The position numbers and the translations under genes were made by a program. Positions 1-6,427 of a stretch of DNA of 6,576 bases are shown here, piece after piece (within the stretch, counting starts at the first letter, position 1; every line of letters starts with the position of its first letter). A model generated the notes under the pieces. That model made no database searches. It was not told the origin of the DNA and saw nothing but the letters and a program-made list of their open reading frames with translations. Origin of the DNA: DASWHK01 sp036398215 (lineage in GTDB: Bacteria > Acidobacteriota > UBA890); assembly GCA_036398215.1 (NCBI GenBank), contig DASWHK010000202.1, positions 1 to 6,576 of the forward strand, read 5' to 3'.

Positions 1-1102
1 AGGCCATCAGATAGCCGTAGGCCCAGTTCAGCTCCGGCATGTTCCACGGCGAGACCTCGGGGTTGAAGTTCATCCCGTAGACGCCGGCGATGAACGTCAA
101 CGGGATGAACAGCGTCGCGAAGACGGTCAGGAACTTCATGATGTCGTTGAGCCGGTTGCCGAGGCTGGAGTGGTAGAGGTCCATCAGGCTCGAGGCGATC
201 TCCCGGTAGTTCTGCAGCAGGTCGATGATCTGCACCGAGTGGTCGTAGCAGTCGCGCATGTACAGCTTGGTCGCGTCGGACAGAAAGTCCGAATCCCGGC
301 GCTGCAGCTTGTCCATCGCCTCGCGGTGCGGCCAGGCGATGCGCAGCATCGAAAGGATGTCGTGCTTGATCGACTGCACCGCGTGCGCCGTCGCCTTGCC
401 GGGCGACTCCATGACGCGATCCTCGAGGTCGGCGAGGGCGTCGTCGATGCGCTCGAGGAGGGGGAAGGCGCTGTCGGTGAGCGCGTCGAGGAGCGCGTAG
501 GCGAGGTAGTCGGCGCCGCCGCCGCGGATCCTGACCCGACCGTTGCGGATGCGCTCGCGGACGGGATCGAAGCAATCACCGACACGTTCCTGAAAGGTCA
601 GCACGTAGTTGTCGCCCAGAAAGAAGCTGACCTGCTCGAACGTGGCGAGCCTGGTGTGGCCGTGGCCGCCGGCGCTGCCGACCGCGCCTCCCTCCGCCGG
701 CGACGCGACGTGCACCATGTGGGCGACGATGAACAGCTCGTTGGGGTACTCCTCCGCCTTGGCGCGCTGGTGGGTGTTGACGACGTCCTCGAGGGCCAAC
801 GGGTGCAGCTTGAAGACCTCGCCGATCGCGGCGAGCGCTGCGGTGTCGGCGAAGCCGTCGACGTCGACCCAGGTGACCGCGTGGCGGCCGCGAATCTCGG
901 CAATCTGCTCGGGGGACTCCAGCGCGCGCTCGACCAACGAATCCGGACCGTAGGCAATCACACGAATCCGGGTGGACTCGGCATCGGGATGGGCACGTAT
1001 CGTCCCCGGCGACGAGCCCATCGAGGATCGCCGCCGCATCGCCATCCGCACTCGCCGCCGCCCACGCTTCGGCCCCCCCGGAGCCCCTGCAGCTTCACTC
1101 AT
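1..1102 (-). CDS. corA: CorA family magnesium/cobalt transporter, C-terminus cut by window edge
   Basis: This is a pentameric inner-membrane channel for Mg2+ (and Co2+) uptake. About 367 codons are visible and the frame stays open from the start to the left edge. Seen directly: a cytoplasmic domain with the CorA-like stretch EDVVNTHQRAKAEEYPNELF, a long helical region ending in NRLNDIMKFLTVFATLF, first membrane helix residues, and the signature YGMNF (GMN at about residues 343-345, bases 68-76). After it come the conserved periplasmic-loop motif MPEL and the beginning of the second membrane helix. Compared with Thermotoga maritima CorA (about 351 residues), only the last 15-25 residues should be missing. 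The ATG at 1102 gives an arginine- and glycine-rich N-terminal extension and has no clear Shine-Dalgarno sequence. In-frame ATGs at 1045, 1039 and 1021 are alternative starts. It is transcribed divergently from the aldehyde dehydrogenase-like gene, with no evident functional link to it. Confidence 0.95.
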   Translation of the reverse strand, partial: MSEAAGAPGGPKRGRRRVRMAMRRRSSMGSSPGTIRAHPDAESTRIRVIAYGPDSLVERALESPEQIAEIRGRHAVTWVDVDGFADTAALAAIGEVFKLHPLALEDVVNTHQRAKAEEYPNELFIVAHMVHVASPAEGGAVGSAGGHGHTRLATFEQVSFFLGDNYVLTFQERVGDCFDPVRERIRNGRVRIRGGGADYLAYALLDALTDSAFPLLERIDDALADLEDRVMESPGKATAHAVQSIKHDILSMLRIAWPHREAMDKLQRRDSDFLSDATKLYMRDCYDHSVQIIDLLQNYREIASSLMDLYHSSLGNRLNDIMKFLTVFATLFIPLTFIAGVYGMNFNPEVSPWNMPELNWAYGYLMA

Positions 1103-1164
1103 GGCCGCAATGGAACGCCAATCCCGGCTCCCGATCAACCCGGCCGGCCCTCCTGATCGAGGAC

Positions 1165-1173
1165 TGCTAAGAT
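1165..1173 (+). promoter_or_regulatory. Candidate extended -10 promoter element for the 1198-3601 operon
   Basis: The 95-bp divergent intergenic region (1103-1197) contains TGCTAAGAT, which reads as an extended -10 (TGn followed by TAAGAT, 4 of 6 matches to TATAAT). Initiation would fall near 1180 and leave a leader of about 18 bases, containing the ribosome binding site, before the GTG start. No good -35 hexamer is visible at the usual spacing. The heptamer GATCGAG occurs on both sides of the element, at 1155-1161 and 1171-1177, and could be a regulator half-site or chance. This is the most AT-rich spot in the gap, which is why it is listed. No separate promoter for the divergent corA gene could be recognised. 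Confidence 0.27.
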
Positions 1174-1185
1174 CGAGCACCGACC

Positions 1186-1192
1186 AGGGAGG
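1186..1192 (+). promoter_or_regulatory. Ribosome binding site fixing the GTG start at 1198
   Basis: AGGGAGG lies 5 bases before GTG at 1198. This strong Shine-Dalgarno match at good spacing decides in favour of the GTG start. The protein then begins MIHFPILRWG. Confidence 0.8.
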
Positions 1193-1197
1193 CACGC

Positions 1198-2616
1198 GTG
1201 ATCCATTTCCCGATCCTCCGGTGGGGCGAGCCCTACCGGAGCCTCGAGACCGAAAAAGTCGTCCACTTCGCCACCGGCGAGGAGATCGCGGAGGTCGGCC
1301 AGGCCAATGGCGGCCTCGTCGAGCGCGACCTGCGCAAGGCGCAGAAGGCCCGCGACGCGCTGCGCGAGGTCCCGATCCCCGAGCTGATCGGGATGGTGCA
1401 GGAGGCCGGCAAGCTGTTCATGGAGGCCGATCTGCCGCTCGGCGACGGCACCCAGCGCCCGGATGACTTCGTCGTCCAGCAGTCGGCGACCACCGGCCTG
1501 CCCGAGCACATGTGCCGGGCCAACATGGAGAAGCTCAAGTTCGTCCTCGATCAGATGGGCGCCATCCTCGCGGCGCTGACCCGCGGCCTGCCCTACGACC
1601 TGCTGGCGGAGGGCTACGGCGAGGAGGACGGCCTGATGCGCAGCTACCAGGCGATCACGCCGGTGCTCGGCATGGTGCTGCCGTCGAACTCGCCGGGCGT
1701 CCACAGCCTGTGGCTTCCGGTGGTCCCGCTGCAGATCGGCCTGGTGCTCAAGCCCGGCCCGCAGGAGCCCTGGACGCCGTGGCGTATGGCGCAGGCCTTC
1801 TTCGAGGCCGGCGTCCCGCGCCCGGCCATCGCCGTGTATCCGGGCGGCGGCGACATCGGCGCGGCGGTGCTCAAGGCCTGCCCGCGCAGCCTGATCTTTG
1901 GCGGCCTGCCGACCGTCGAGCAGTACAAGGCCGACCCATCCGTGCAGGTGCACGGGCCGGGCTTCAGCAAGATCCTCTTCGGCGACGACGCCGTCGACGA
2001 CTGGGAGCGGCACCTCGACCTGATGGTCGACTCGGTGCTGGTCAACAGCGGCCGCTCCTGCATCAACTGCTCGGGGATCTGGGCGTCGCGCCACGGCGCC
2101 GAGATCGCCGAGGCGCTCGCCGAGCGGCTGGGCCCAATCGCGCCGCTGCCCCCCGACGACCCCGAGGCGTCGCTGGCGGCGTTCACCGTGCCGGGCCAGG
2201 CGGAGGCGATCTCGGCCGACATCGACGCCGCGGCCGCCGCCGGCGGAGTCACCGAGGTGACCGCCCGCCACCGCGACGGCGACCGTCTGGTGCAGCAGGA
2301 GCGCTGCGACTACCTGCGCCCCACCGTCCTGCACTGCGCCTCGCCCGGCGCCGCGGCGGCCTCCAAGGAATACATGTTCCCGTTCGTGACCGTCGTCGAC
2401 TGCCCGCAGGACGCGATGATCGGCGCCATCGGCTCGACGCTGGTCGCCAGCGGCATCACCGAGGACGCAGCCTTCCGCCGCGCGCTGCTGGACGCCACCA
2501 ACATCGACCGCCTGAACCTCGGGCCGGTGCCGACCATCCGCCTCAACTGGCTGCAGCCCCACGAGGGCAACATCGTCGACTTCCTATACCGCGCCCGCGC
2601 CTTTCAGATGGCTTGA
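1198..2616 (+). CDS. Aldehyde dehydrogenase superfamily protein, atypical, lacking the general-base Glu
   Basis: A 472-residue protein with the ALDH fold, close to the family's usual length. Landmarks in order: LPSNSPG at about 161-167, matching the PWNFP region with the oxyanion Asn (N164); LVLKPGPQEPWTPW at 182-195, with the NAD-contact Lys (K185); YPGGGDIGAAVL at 214-225, the cofactor-loop Gly region; NSGRSCINC at 283-291, with nucleophile Cys288; and KEYMFPF at 390-396, matching the E-x-F-G-P motif (E391, F394). Where hydrolytic ALDHs have ELGG with the general-base Glu, this protein has HGPG (252-255). Loss of that Glu is known in CoA-acylating ALDHs, so an acyl-CoA-forming reaction is possible. 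The substrate cannot be told from sequence. No signal peptide is seen, so it is probably cytoplasmic. It lies 13 bp upstream of a PLP dehydratase gene, so the two are likely co-transcribed. Superfamily membership is sure; the reaction is not. Confidence 0.9.
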   Translation: MIHFPILRWGEPYRSLETEKVVHFATGEEIAEVGQANGGLVERDLRKAQKARDALREVPIPELIGMVQEAGKLFMEADLPLGDGTQRPDDFVVQQSATTGLPEHMCRANMEKLKFVLDQMGAILAALTRGLPYDLLAEGYGEEDGLMRSYQAITPVLGMVLPSNSPGVHSLWLPVVPLQIGLVLKPGPQEPWTPWRMAQAFFEAGVPRPAIAVYPGGGDIGAAVLKACPRSLIFGGLPTVEQYKADPSVQVHGPGFSKILFGDDAVDDWERHLDLMVDSVLVNSGRSCINCSGIWASRHGAEIAEALAERLGPIAPLPPDDPEASLAAFTVPGQAEAISADIDAAAAAGGVTEVTARHRDGDRLVQQERCDYLRPTVLHCASPGAAAASKEYMFPFVTVVDCPQDAMIGAIGSTLVASGITEDAAFRRALLDATNIDRLNLGPVPTIRLNWLQPHEGNIVDFLYRARAFQMA

Positions 2617-2617
2617 C

Positions 2618-2625
2618 AGAGGTGG
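2618..2625 (+). promoter_or_regulatory. Ribosome binding site of the dehydratase gene
   Basis: AGAGGTGG sits just after the upstream TGA stop (2614-2616) and 4 bases before ATG 2630. It supports this start and shows that the second gene of the operon has its own initiation signal. Confidence 0.7.
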
Positions 2626-2629
2626 CCGG

Positions 2630-3601
2630 ATGAGTGAATCGCCGCCGCTGGACATCCCCGCCGAGGTCGTCGCCGCCGAGCAGCGCATCCACGCCCACGT
2701 CCGCCAGACGCCGCGCGAGCGCAGCCGCTGGCTCTCGCGGCTCGCCGACGCCGACGTCTTCTTGAAGCTCGAGTGCCAGCAGATCACCGGCTCCTTCAAG
2801 CTGCGCGGGGCGATGAACAAGGTGCTGTCGCTGAGCGACGAGGAGCGCTCCGCCGGCATCCTGACGGCGTCGTCGGGAAACCACGGCACCGCCGTCGCCT
2901 ACCTGATGACGCGCTTCGGCATCCCCGGGACGATCTTCCTGCCCGAGTCCGTCGCCACTTCCAAGCTCGAGGCCATCGAGGCCTACGACGCCCACGCCGA
3001 GCTCGTCCCCGGCGACGGCATCGAGGCCGAGCGGCGCGCCCGCAAGCTCGCCGGCGAGCGCGGTCAGACCTACGTGTCGCCCTACAACGATCCCCTGATT
3101 ATCGGCGGCCAGGGCACGGTCGGCCTGGAGCTGCGCCGCCAGCTCGAGCGGATCGACGTGGTGCTGGTGCCGGTGGGCGGCGGCGGCCTGGCGTCGGGGA
3201 TCGCCGGCTACCTCAAGTCGGTCGATCCGAAGGTAACGATCATCGGTTGCCAACCCGAGAACTCGCGCGTCATGTACGAGTCGGTGAAGGCGGGCTGCGT
3301 CCTCGACCTCGAGTCGCAGCCGACGCTCGCCGACGGCACCGCCGGCGGCATCGACCACGACTCGATCACCTTCGAGCTCTGCCGCGACCTGATCGACGAG
3401 TGGGTGCTGCTCACCGAAGAAGAGATCGGCGCCGCCATCGTCGCCACTGCCGACAAGCAGCACCTGCTGATCGAGGGCGCCGCGGCCATGCCCATCGCCG
3501 CCCTCCTGCGCGACCCGCAGCGCTTCACCGGCCAGACCGTCGTCCTGGTGGTCACCGGCTCGAAGCTCAGCCTGAAGACCCTGCACAAGCTGCTCCACTG
3601 A
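2630..3601 (+). CDS. PLP-dependent threonine/serine dehydratase (fold type II)
   Basis: A 323-residue cytoplasmic enzyme of the short, single-domain class (biodegradative threonine dehydratase, serine racemase, ectoine-pathway EutB type). These enzymes deaminate a 3-hydroxy amino acid to a 2-oxo acid plus ammonia. Seen: QITGSFKLRGA with the PLP Schiff-base lysine K57; SSGNHG at 81-86, which cradles the substrate carboxylate; the glycine loop PVGGGGL at 181-187, which binds the PLP phosphate; LADGTAGG at 233-240; and EGAAA at 282-286. There is no C-terminal ACT domain, so isoleucine feedback control of the IlvA type is not expected. The usual C-terminal SGGN that contacts the pyridine nitrogen is replaced by TGSK (309-312), so the exact substrate may differ from threonine. 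It is probably in one operon with the ALDH-like gene. Threonine, serine, a hydroxyaspartate or another hydroxy-amino acid are all possible substrates; no gene symbol is justified. Confidence 0.9.
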   Translation: MSESPPLDIPAEVVAAEQRIHAHVRQTPRERSRWLSRLADADVFLKLECQQITGSFKLRGAMNKVLSLSDEERSAGILTASSGNHGTAVAYLMTRFGIPGTIFLPESVATSKLEAIEAYDAHAELVPGDGIEAERRARKLAGERGQTYVSPYNDPLIIGGQGTVGLELRRQLERIDVVLVPVGGGGLASGIAGYLKSVDPKVTIIGCQPENSRVMYESVKAGCVLDLESQPTLADGTAGGIDHDSITFELCRDLIDEWVLLTEEEIGAAIVATADKQHLLIEGAAAMPIAALLRDPQRFTGQTVVLVVTGSKLSLKTLHKLLH

Positions 3602-3612
3602 CCCGCTTCACC

Positions 3613-4743
3613 TCAGCGCGATTCCGAGGGGCCGAGCGAAGCCAGCAGCCGCCGCACCGCGGCCGCGGGGACGCCGAGGTTGGAGCCGGCGAATCGCGAC
3701 AGCACCGCCGAGTTGACCGCCAGCACCTTGCCGTCGAGGCCCAGCACCGGACCGCCGCTGCCGCCGCGCGTGGTTCCGGCGTCGTAGACGATCATCGCGT
3801 CGGTGACCTGCCCGATGATCCCCTGGGTCGAGAGCGGCCGGATGTAGCCGCCGACGGCCAGCGCCCGGCCGACATCCCAGAACGACACCGGCCCGCTGGC
3901 CAGCAGCCCCTCGGCGAAGTTCGGATCGGCGCGGGCCAGCAGCGCCTCGACGCCGGCGGGATAGCCCATCACCACGACCTCGTCGCCGGGATGCGGGACC
4001 TCGTCGCTGATCTCCAGCGCCGGCGGCAGCGCCGTAGGGGTCACGAAGCGCAGCACGGCGAGGTCGGCGCCGTCGCCGGTGGCGACGATCTCGAGGTCGA
4101 TCGGTTCTTCGAGCCCGGGGAGGAAGCCGACGAGGCGCCGGCGGTCGGCTGCGAAGCCGGCCCGCAGCGTGAACTGGGCGTTCTCCTCGAACTCCCACGG
4201 CTCCGCCACGTGGTGATTGGTCATCATGAGACCGTCGCCGGAGACGACGAACCCCGTGCCGGTGTAGAGGATCTGTACGATCGGCCCGTCGCCCCCGGTG
4301 GTGACCATCGTCATGCCGTCCGGCAGGCGCAGCGGCCGGCCCCCGCGGCCGTAGAAGTGGCGCAGCGGGCGGCCGCTCTCCGGCTCGACGAAGCCGTAGC
4401 TCCCCTGCACGAAGATGATCGACTCGCTGGCCCGGGCGATCACCCGCTCGCGGGCGTCGGCGGCCGCCTCGAGCGTGCGCACCCGCAGCTCGGTCTCGGT
4501 CAGCACCTGCTCGAGCTCGCCGCGCGCCACGTCGAAGTCGGCCCGCGAGAAGCTGCGCTGCTCGGCCTCCTCGACGAGGTCCGCCAGCCCCTCGAGGCGC
4601 GCCGATTCCTCCCGCAACGCTCGGTTCAGGCGGATGTTGCTGAGCCAAAGCGCCACCGAGCCGGTGGTGAGAATGACAATGACGACGACGAGCTCCGGGC
4701 GCAGCGGCCGGTGTTGGAGGCGGGACCTCTCCGGCTGGCTCAA
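3613..4743 (-). CDS. Membrane-anchored trypsin-like serine protease with coiled coil
   Basis: A 376-residue protein read from TTG at 4743. Domains in order: a basic cytoplasmic N-terminus (1-17); one membrane helix of about residues 18-34 with no cleavage site, hence an N-in signal anchor; a charged, heptad-like coiled-coil stretch of about 36-105; then an S1/HtrA-type protease domain to the end. The catalytic triad is visible: His178 in TNHHV, Asp227 in GADLAVL, Ser329 in GGSGGPV. GTGFVVSGDGLMMTNHHV is typical of HtrA-like folds. Unlike DegP or DegS there is no PDZ domain after the protease domain, so substrate sensing may rest on the coiled coil. The predicted site of action is the periplasm, possibly as an oligomer held by the coiled coil. 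The TTG start has no good Shine-Dalgarno sequence of its own. It lies 19 bp behind the stop of the GH109-like gene, implying one operon. The true N-terminus is uncertain (see the junction at 4740-4781). Confidence 0.88.
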   Translation of the reverse strand: MSQPERSRLQHRPLRPELVVVIVILTTGSVALWLSNIRLNRALREESARLEGLADLVEEAEQRSFSRADFDVARGELEQVLTETELRVRTLEAAADARERVIARASESIIFVQGSYGFVEPESGRPLRHFYGRGGRPLRLPDGMTMVTTGGDGPIVQILYTGTGFVVSGDGLMMTNHHVAEPWEFEENAQFTLRAGFAADRRRLVGFLPGLEEPIDLEIVATGDGADLAVLRFVTPTALPPALEISDEVPHPGDEVVVMGYPAGVEALLARADPNFAEGLLASGPVSFWDVGRALAVGGYIRPLSTQGIIGQVTDAMIVYDAGTTRGGSGGPVLGLDGKVLAVNSAVLSRFAGSNLGVPAAAVRRLLASLGPSESR

Positions 4744-4766
4744 CGGGACGGCTTCGCTCGTCTCAT
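4740..4766 (-). CDS. Possible 8-codon ORF (MRRAKPSR) bridging two genes
   Basis: ATG at 4766 overlaps the TGA stop of the upstream gene as ATGA and is preceded by a very strong Shine-Dalgarno sequence. The frame runs only eight codons before a TGA at 4742-4740, which in turn overlaps the TTG start of the protease (TTGA). It could be a real mini-ORF that hands ribosomes on to the TTG. It could also be the true 5' end of the protease gene, now out of frame: one inserted base, for example in the C run at 4747-4745, would join MRRAKPS to the protease sequence. The basic composition would suit the cytoplasmic end of a signal anchor, which favours the frameshift or sequence-error reading somewhat. 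Confidence 0.35.
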   Translation of the reverse strand: MRRAKPSR

Positions 4767-6283
4767 CGGTGGATCACCTCCCAGCGCGGGTAGCTGCGCC
4801 AGCGGCCGCGGGTGAAGTCGGGGAACTCGACCGGTAGCGAGCCGTTGGCCACCGAGATCTCGGTGAGCTCGCAGACGGCGCTGATCGAGGCGGCCTGGTA
4901 GACGTTGGTGTCGGTCGGCAGACCCTCGCGCAGGCACTTGATCAGCCGGTAGTCCTCGACGTAGTCCATGCCGCCGTGGCCGGCGCCCTCGGCCTGCTCC
5001 TCGAGCTCCTTGATCAGCGGATGCTGGTACTCCTCGAACATCTCGGCGAGCTCGTAGCGCCGCCCCTCGTACTCGTACCCCGCCTCGTCGATCCAGCGGT
5101 GCGAGCGGCCGAAGCCCTCGAAGTAGACCCGGTTCGGATAGCCCTGGAAGATGCCCCGGGTCCCCTGCACCAGGTGGATGCGGCTGTAGGGGCGCGGCAG
5201 GTTGGTGTCGTGGCTCAGATAGATCGTGCGGCCGTGCGCCGTCTTGATCAGCGACACGTTGACGTCGCCGAGCGCGTACTGCTCGGCGCGCTTCGGGTCG
5301 CCCTCGGGAAAGTTCGCCACCGCGTACTCCTGGAGGCCGCGCGACGGGCTCGACATCGACACCAGGTAATCGAAGCGATCGCCGCGGTCGATGTCCATGC
5401 AGTTGGCGATCGGGCCGAGGCCGTGGGTCGGGTAGAGGTTGCCGTTGCGCAGAATCGAGTGCTCGCGCCGCCACAGCCCCTCGTTGCGGTCCTCGAACTT
5501 GATCGACCGCAGGTCGTGCAGATAGCCGCACTCGGCGTGCAACAGCTCGCCGAACATCCCCTGGCGCACCATGTTGAAGACAAGCATCTCGGGGCGGTCG
5601 TAGTTGCAATTCTCCATCATCACGCAGTGCTTGCCGTGCGCCTCGGCCGCCTCGACCAGCTTCCAGCAGTCCTCGATGGTGTAGGCGGCCGGGATCTCGG
5701 TGGCGGCGTGCTTGCCGTTCTCAAGCGCCGCCAGCATCACCGGCACGTGCCACTCCCAGGGCGTCGCCGTGTAGACGAGGTCGAGCTCCTCTTGCTCGCA
5801 CATGCGCACGAAGTCCCACTCGCCCTCGGAGTACCCGGTCGGCTCGGGAAAGCTCGCCTCCACCGTGGCCCGCTGCCAGCGCGTCACCTTCTCGGGCTCG
5901 ATGTCGCACACGGCCGCCACCCGACAGCCGGGGATCTGCAGCAGGTTGCGCACGTGACCGCCACCCTGCAGCCCGACGCCGACGTAACCGATCCTGACCT
6001 CGTCGATCGGCGGCGCCGCCAGCGGGTGCTGCGGCGCCGGGCCGAGCTCGGGCGCCTGCAGGACCACGCGCCCGGCCTCCGAGCGCCCGGCCGGAAGCCC
6101 GATCGAGGCCCCGGCGGGCCCGAGCCGCTCGGCCGCCGCGCCGGCGAGCCCCGGCGCCCCGACCGCGGCCGCCCCCAACCCGGCGGCCCCGAGCTTCATC
6201 AGCTCGCGGCGATCCAGCACCGCGCGCGCCTTTCGAAGCGAATAGCCTCCATGTCGTAGATCCCGCCCGTCGTCGCCTTTCAT
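4763..6283 (-). CDS. GH109-like Gfo/Idh/MocA family enzyme, Tat-exported
   Basis: A 506-residue protein from ATG 6283. It begins with a twin-arginine signal: DRRELMK at about 24-30, then an Ala/Gly-rich hydrophobic stretch of about 31-51. An NAD-binding Rossmann domain follows (GVGLQG, 102-107; acidic D at the end of beta-2 in AVCDIEPEK), then TPWEWH (174-179), Glu196 in TEIPAA, Tyr228 in ENCNYDRP, and YPTHGLGP with Tyr284 and His287. It ends with GAGHGGMDY and FPDFTRGRW. From memory these motifs match glycoside hydrolase family 109 alpha-N-acetylgalactosaminidase (Elizabethkingia NagA type), which cleaves by an NAD-dependent redox-elimination mechanism. Tat export fits, because the cofactor would be loaded before secretion. 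The true substrate may be another glycoside or sugar. ATG 6283 is chosen for its GGAGAAGGG site; GTG 6220, giving MLDRRELMK, is a possible shorter start. It is followed by the protease gene and preceded by a galactokinase-like gene on the same strand. Confidence 0.9.
   Translation of the reverse strand: MKGDDGRDLRHGGYSLRKARAVLDRRELMKLGAAGLGAAAVGAPGLAGAAAERLGPAGASIGLPAGRSEAGRVVLQAPELGPAPQHPLAAPPIDEVRIGYVGVGLQGGGHVRNLLQIPGCRVAAVCDIEPEKVTRWQRATVEASFPEPTGYSEGEWDFVRMCEQEELDLVYTATPWEWHVPVMLAALENGKHAATEIPAAYTIEDCWKLVEAAEAHGKHCVMMENCNYDRPEMLVFNMVRQGMFGELLHAECGYLHDLRSIKFEDRNEGLWRREHSILRNGNLYPTHGLGPIANCMDIDRGDRFDYLVSMSSPSRGLQEYAVANFPEGDPKRAEQYALGDVNVSLIKTAHGRTIYLSHDTNLPRPYSRIHLVQGTRGIFQGYPNRVYFEGFGRSHRWIDEAGYEYEGRRYELAEMFEEYQHPLIKELEEQAEGAGHGGMDYVEDYRLIKCLREGLPTDTNVYQAASISAVCELTEISVANGSLPVEFPDFTRGRWRSYPRWEVIHR
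4771..4781 (-). promoter_or_regulatory. Very strong Shine-Dalgarno sequence at the GH109-like/protease junction
   Basis: GGAGGTGATCC, read on the minus strand, matches the complement of the usual bacterial 16S rRNA 3' end over 11 bases. It lies inside the last codons of the GH109-like gene. GGAGG is 10 bases from ATG 4766 but about 33 bases from the TTG at 4743, too far to serve the TTG directly. This indicates that initiation is meant to occur at the ATG. Confidence 0.6.
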
Positions 6284-6286
6284 GTG

Positions 6287-6295
6287 CCCTTCTCC
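6287..6295 (-). promoter_or_regulatory. Ribosome binding site for the ATG at 6283
   Basis: GGAGAAGGG, read on the minus strand, ends 3 bases before the ATG, with its GGAGA part at about 7 bases. It favours the 506-residue product over the GTG reading at 6400, which has no such site. Confidence 0.6.
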
Positions 6296-6395
6296 GTCGA
6301 GCCGCCCGGTGCTCCCCTTGCAGCTTGTCGGCAATCCACTTCGCGGCGGCTTCGAGTGTATCTCGAACGCGTCGACCTCTCCCGGGGGATGGTCA

Positions 6396-6417
6396 GCCAC
6401 CGGGGCAACCGGGCGGC
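6396..6417 (-). terminator. Weak GC-rich hairpin after the galactokinase-like gene
   Basis: An imperfect inverted repeat with a 9-position stem (one G-U pair and one mismatch in minus-strand RNA) and a 4-base loop lies 11-32 bases past the stop at 6428. No U tract follows on the minus strand, so it is a poor intrinsic terminator. It may attenuate transcription or be a chance result of high GC. A TTTT run lies on the other side, but no plus-strand gene ends there. The rest of the 144-bp gap (6284-6427) shows no convincing promoter. Confidence 0.2.
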
Positions 6418-6427
6418 CGTTTTCCGC

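Noticed and set aside
170..1156. A 328-codon plus-strand frame antisense to corA
   Set aside because: The minus-strand frame encodes an unmistakable CorA with GMN and MPEL motifs. The plus-strand product has no recognisable features.
1135..2562. A 475-codon open frame antisense to the aldehyde dehydrogenase homologue
   Set aside because: A shadow frame in GC-rich DNA. It is rich in Arg, Ala, Asp and His with no recognisable fold or motifs, while the opposite strand carries clear ALDH motifs and a ribosome binding site.
2773..4815. A 680-codon plus-strand frame running through the dehydratase and antisense to the protease
   Set aside because: It is Arg/Pro/Ala-rich low-complexity sequence crossing two well-supported genes in other frames. 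It has no domain or credible start.
4976..6259. A 427-codon plus-strand frame antisense to the GH109-like gene
   Set aside because: A composition artefact rich in Leu, Val, Arg and His. The minus strand shows family motifs throughout.
6336..6346. Minus-strand TACACT as a -10 element upstream of the GH109-like gene
   Set aside because: Only 4 of 6 matches to TATAAT and no -35 hexamer near the usual distance, so it is not strong enough to annotate.
6284..6400. Extension of the GH109-like protein to a GTG at 6400 (39 extra residues)
   Set aside because: No ribosome binding site at the GTG, the extra residues resemble no secretion signal, and ATG 6283 has a good site and places the twin-arginine motif near the N-terminus.
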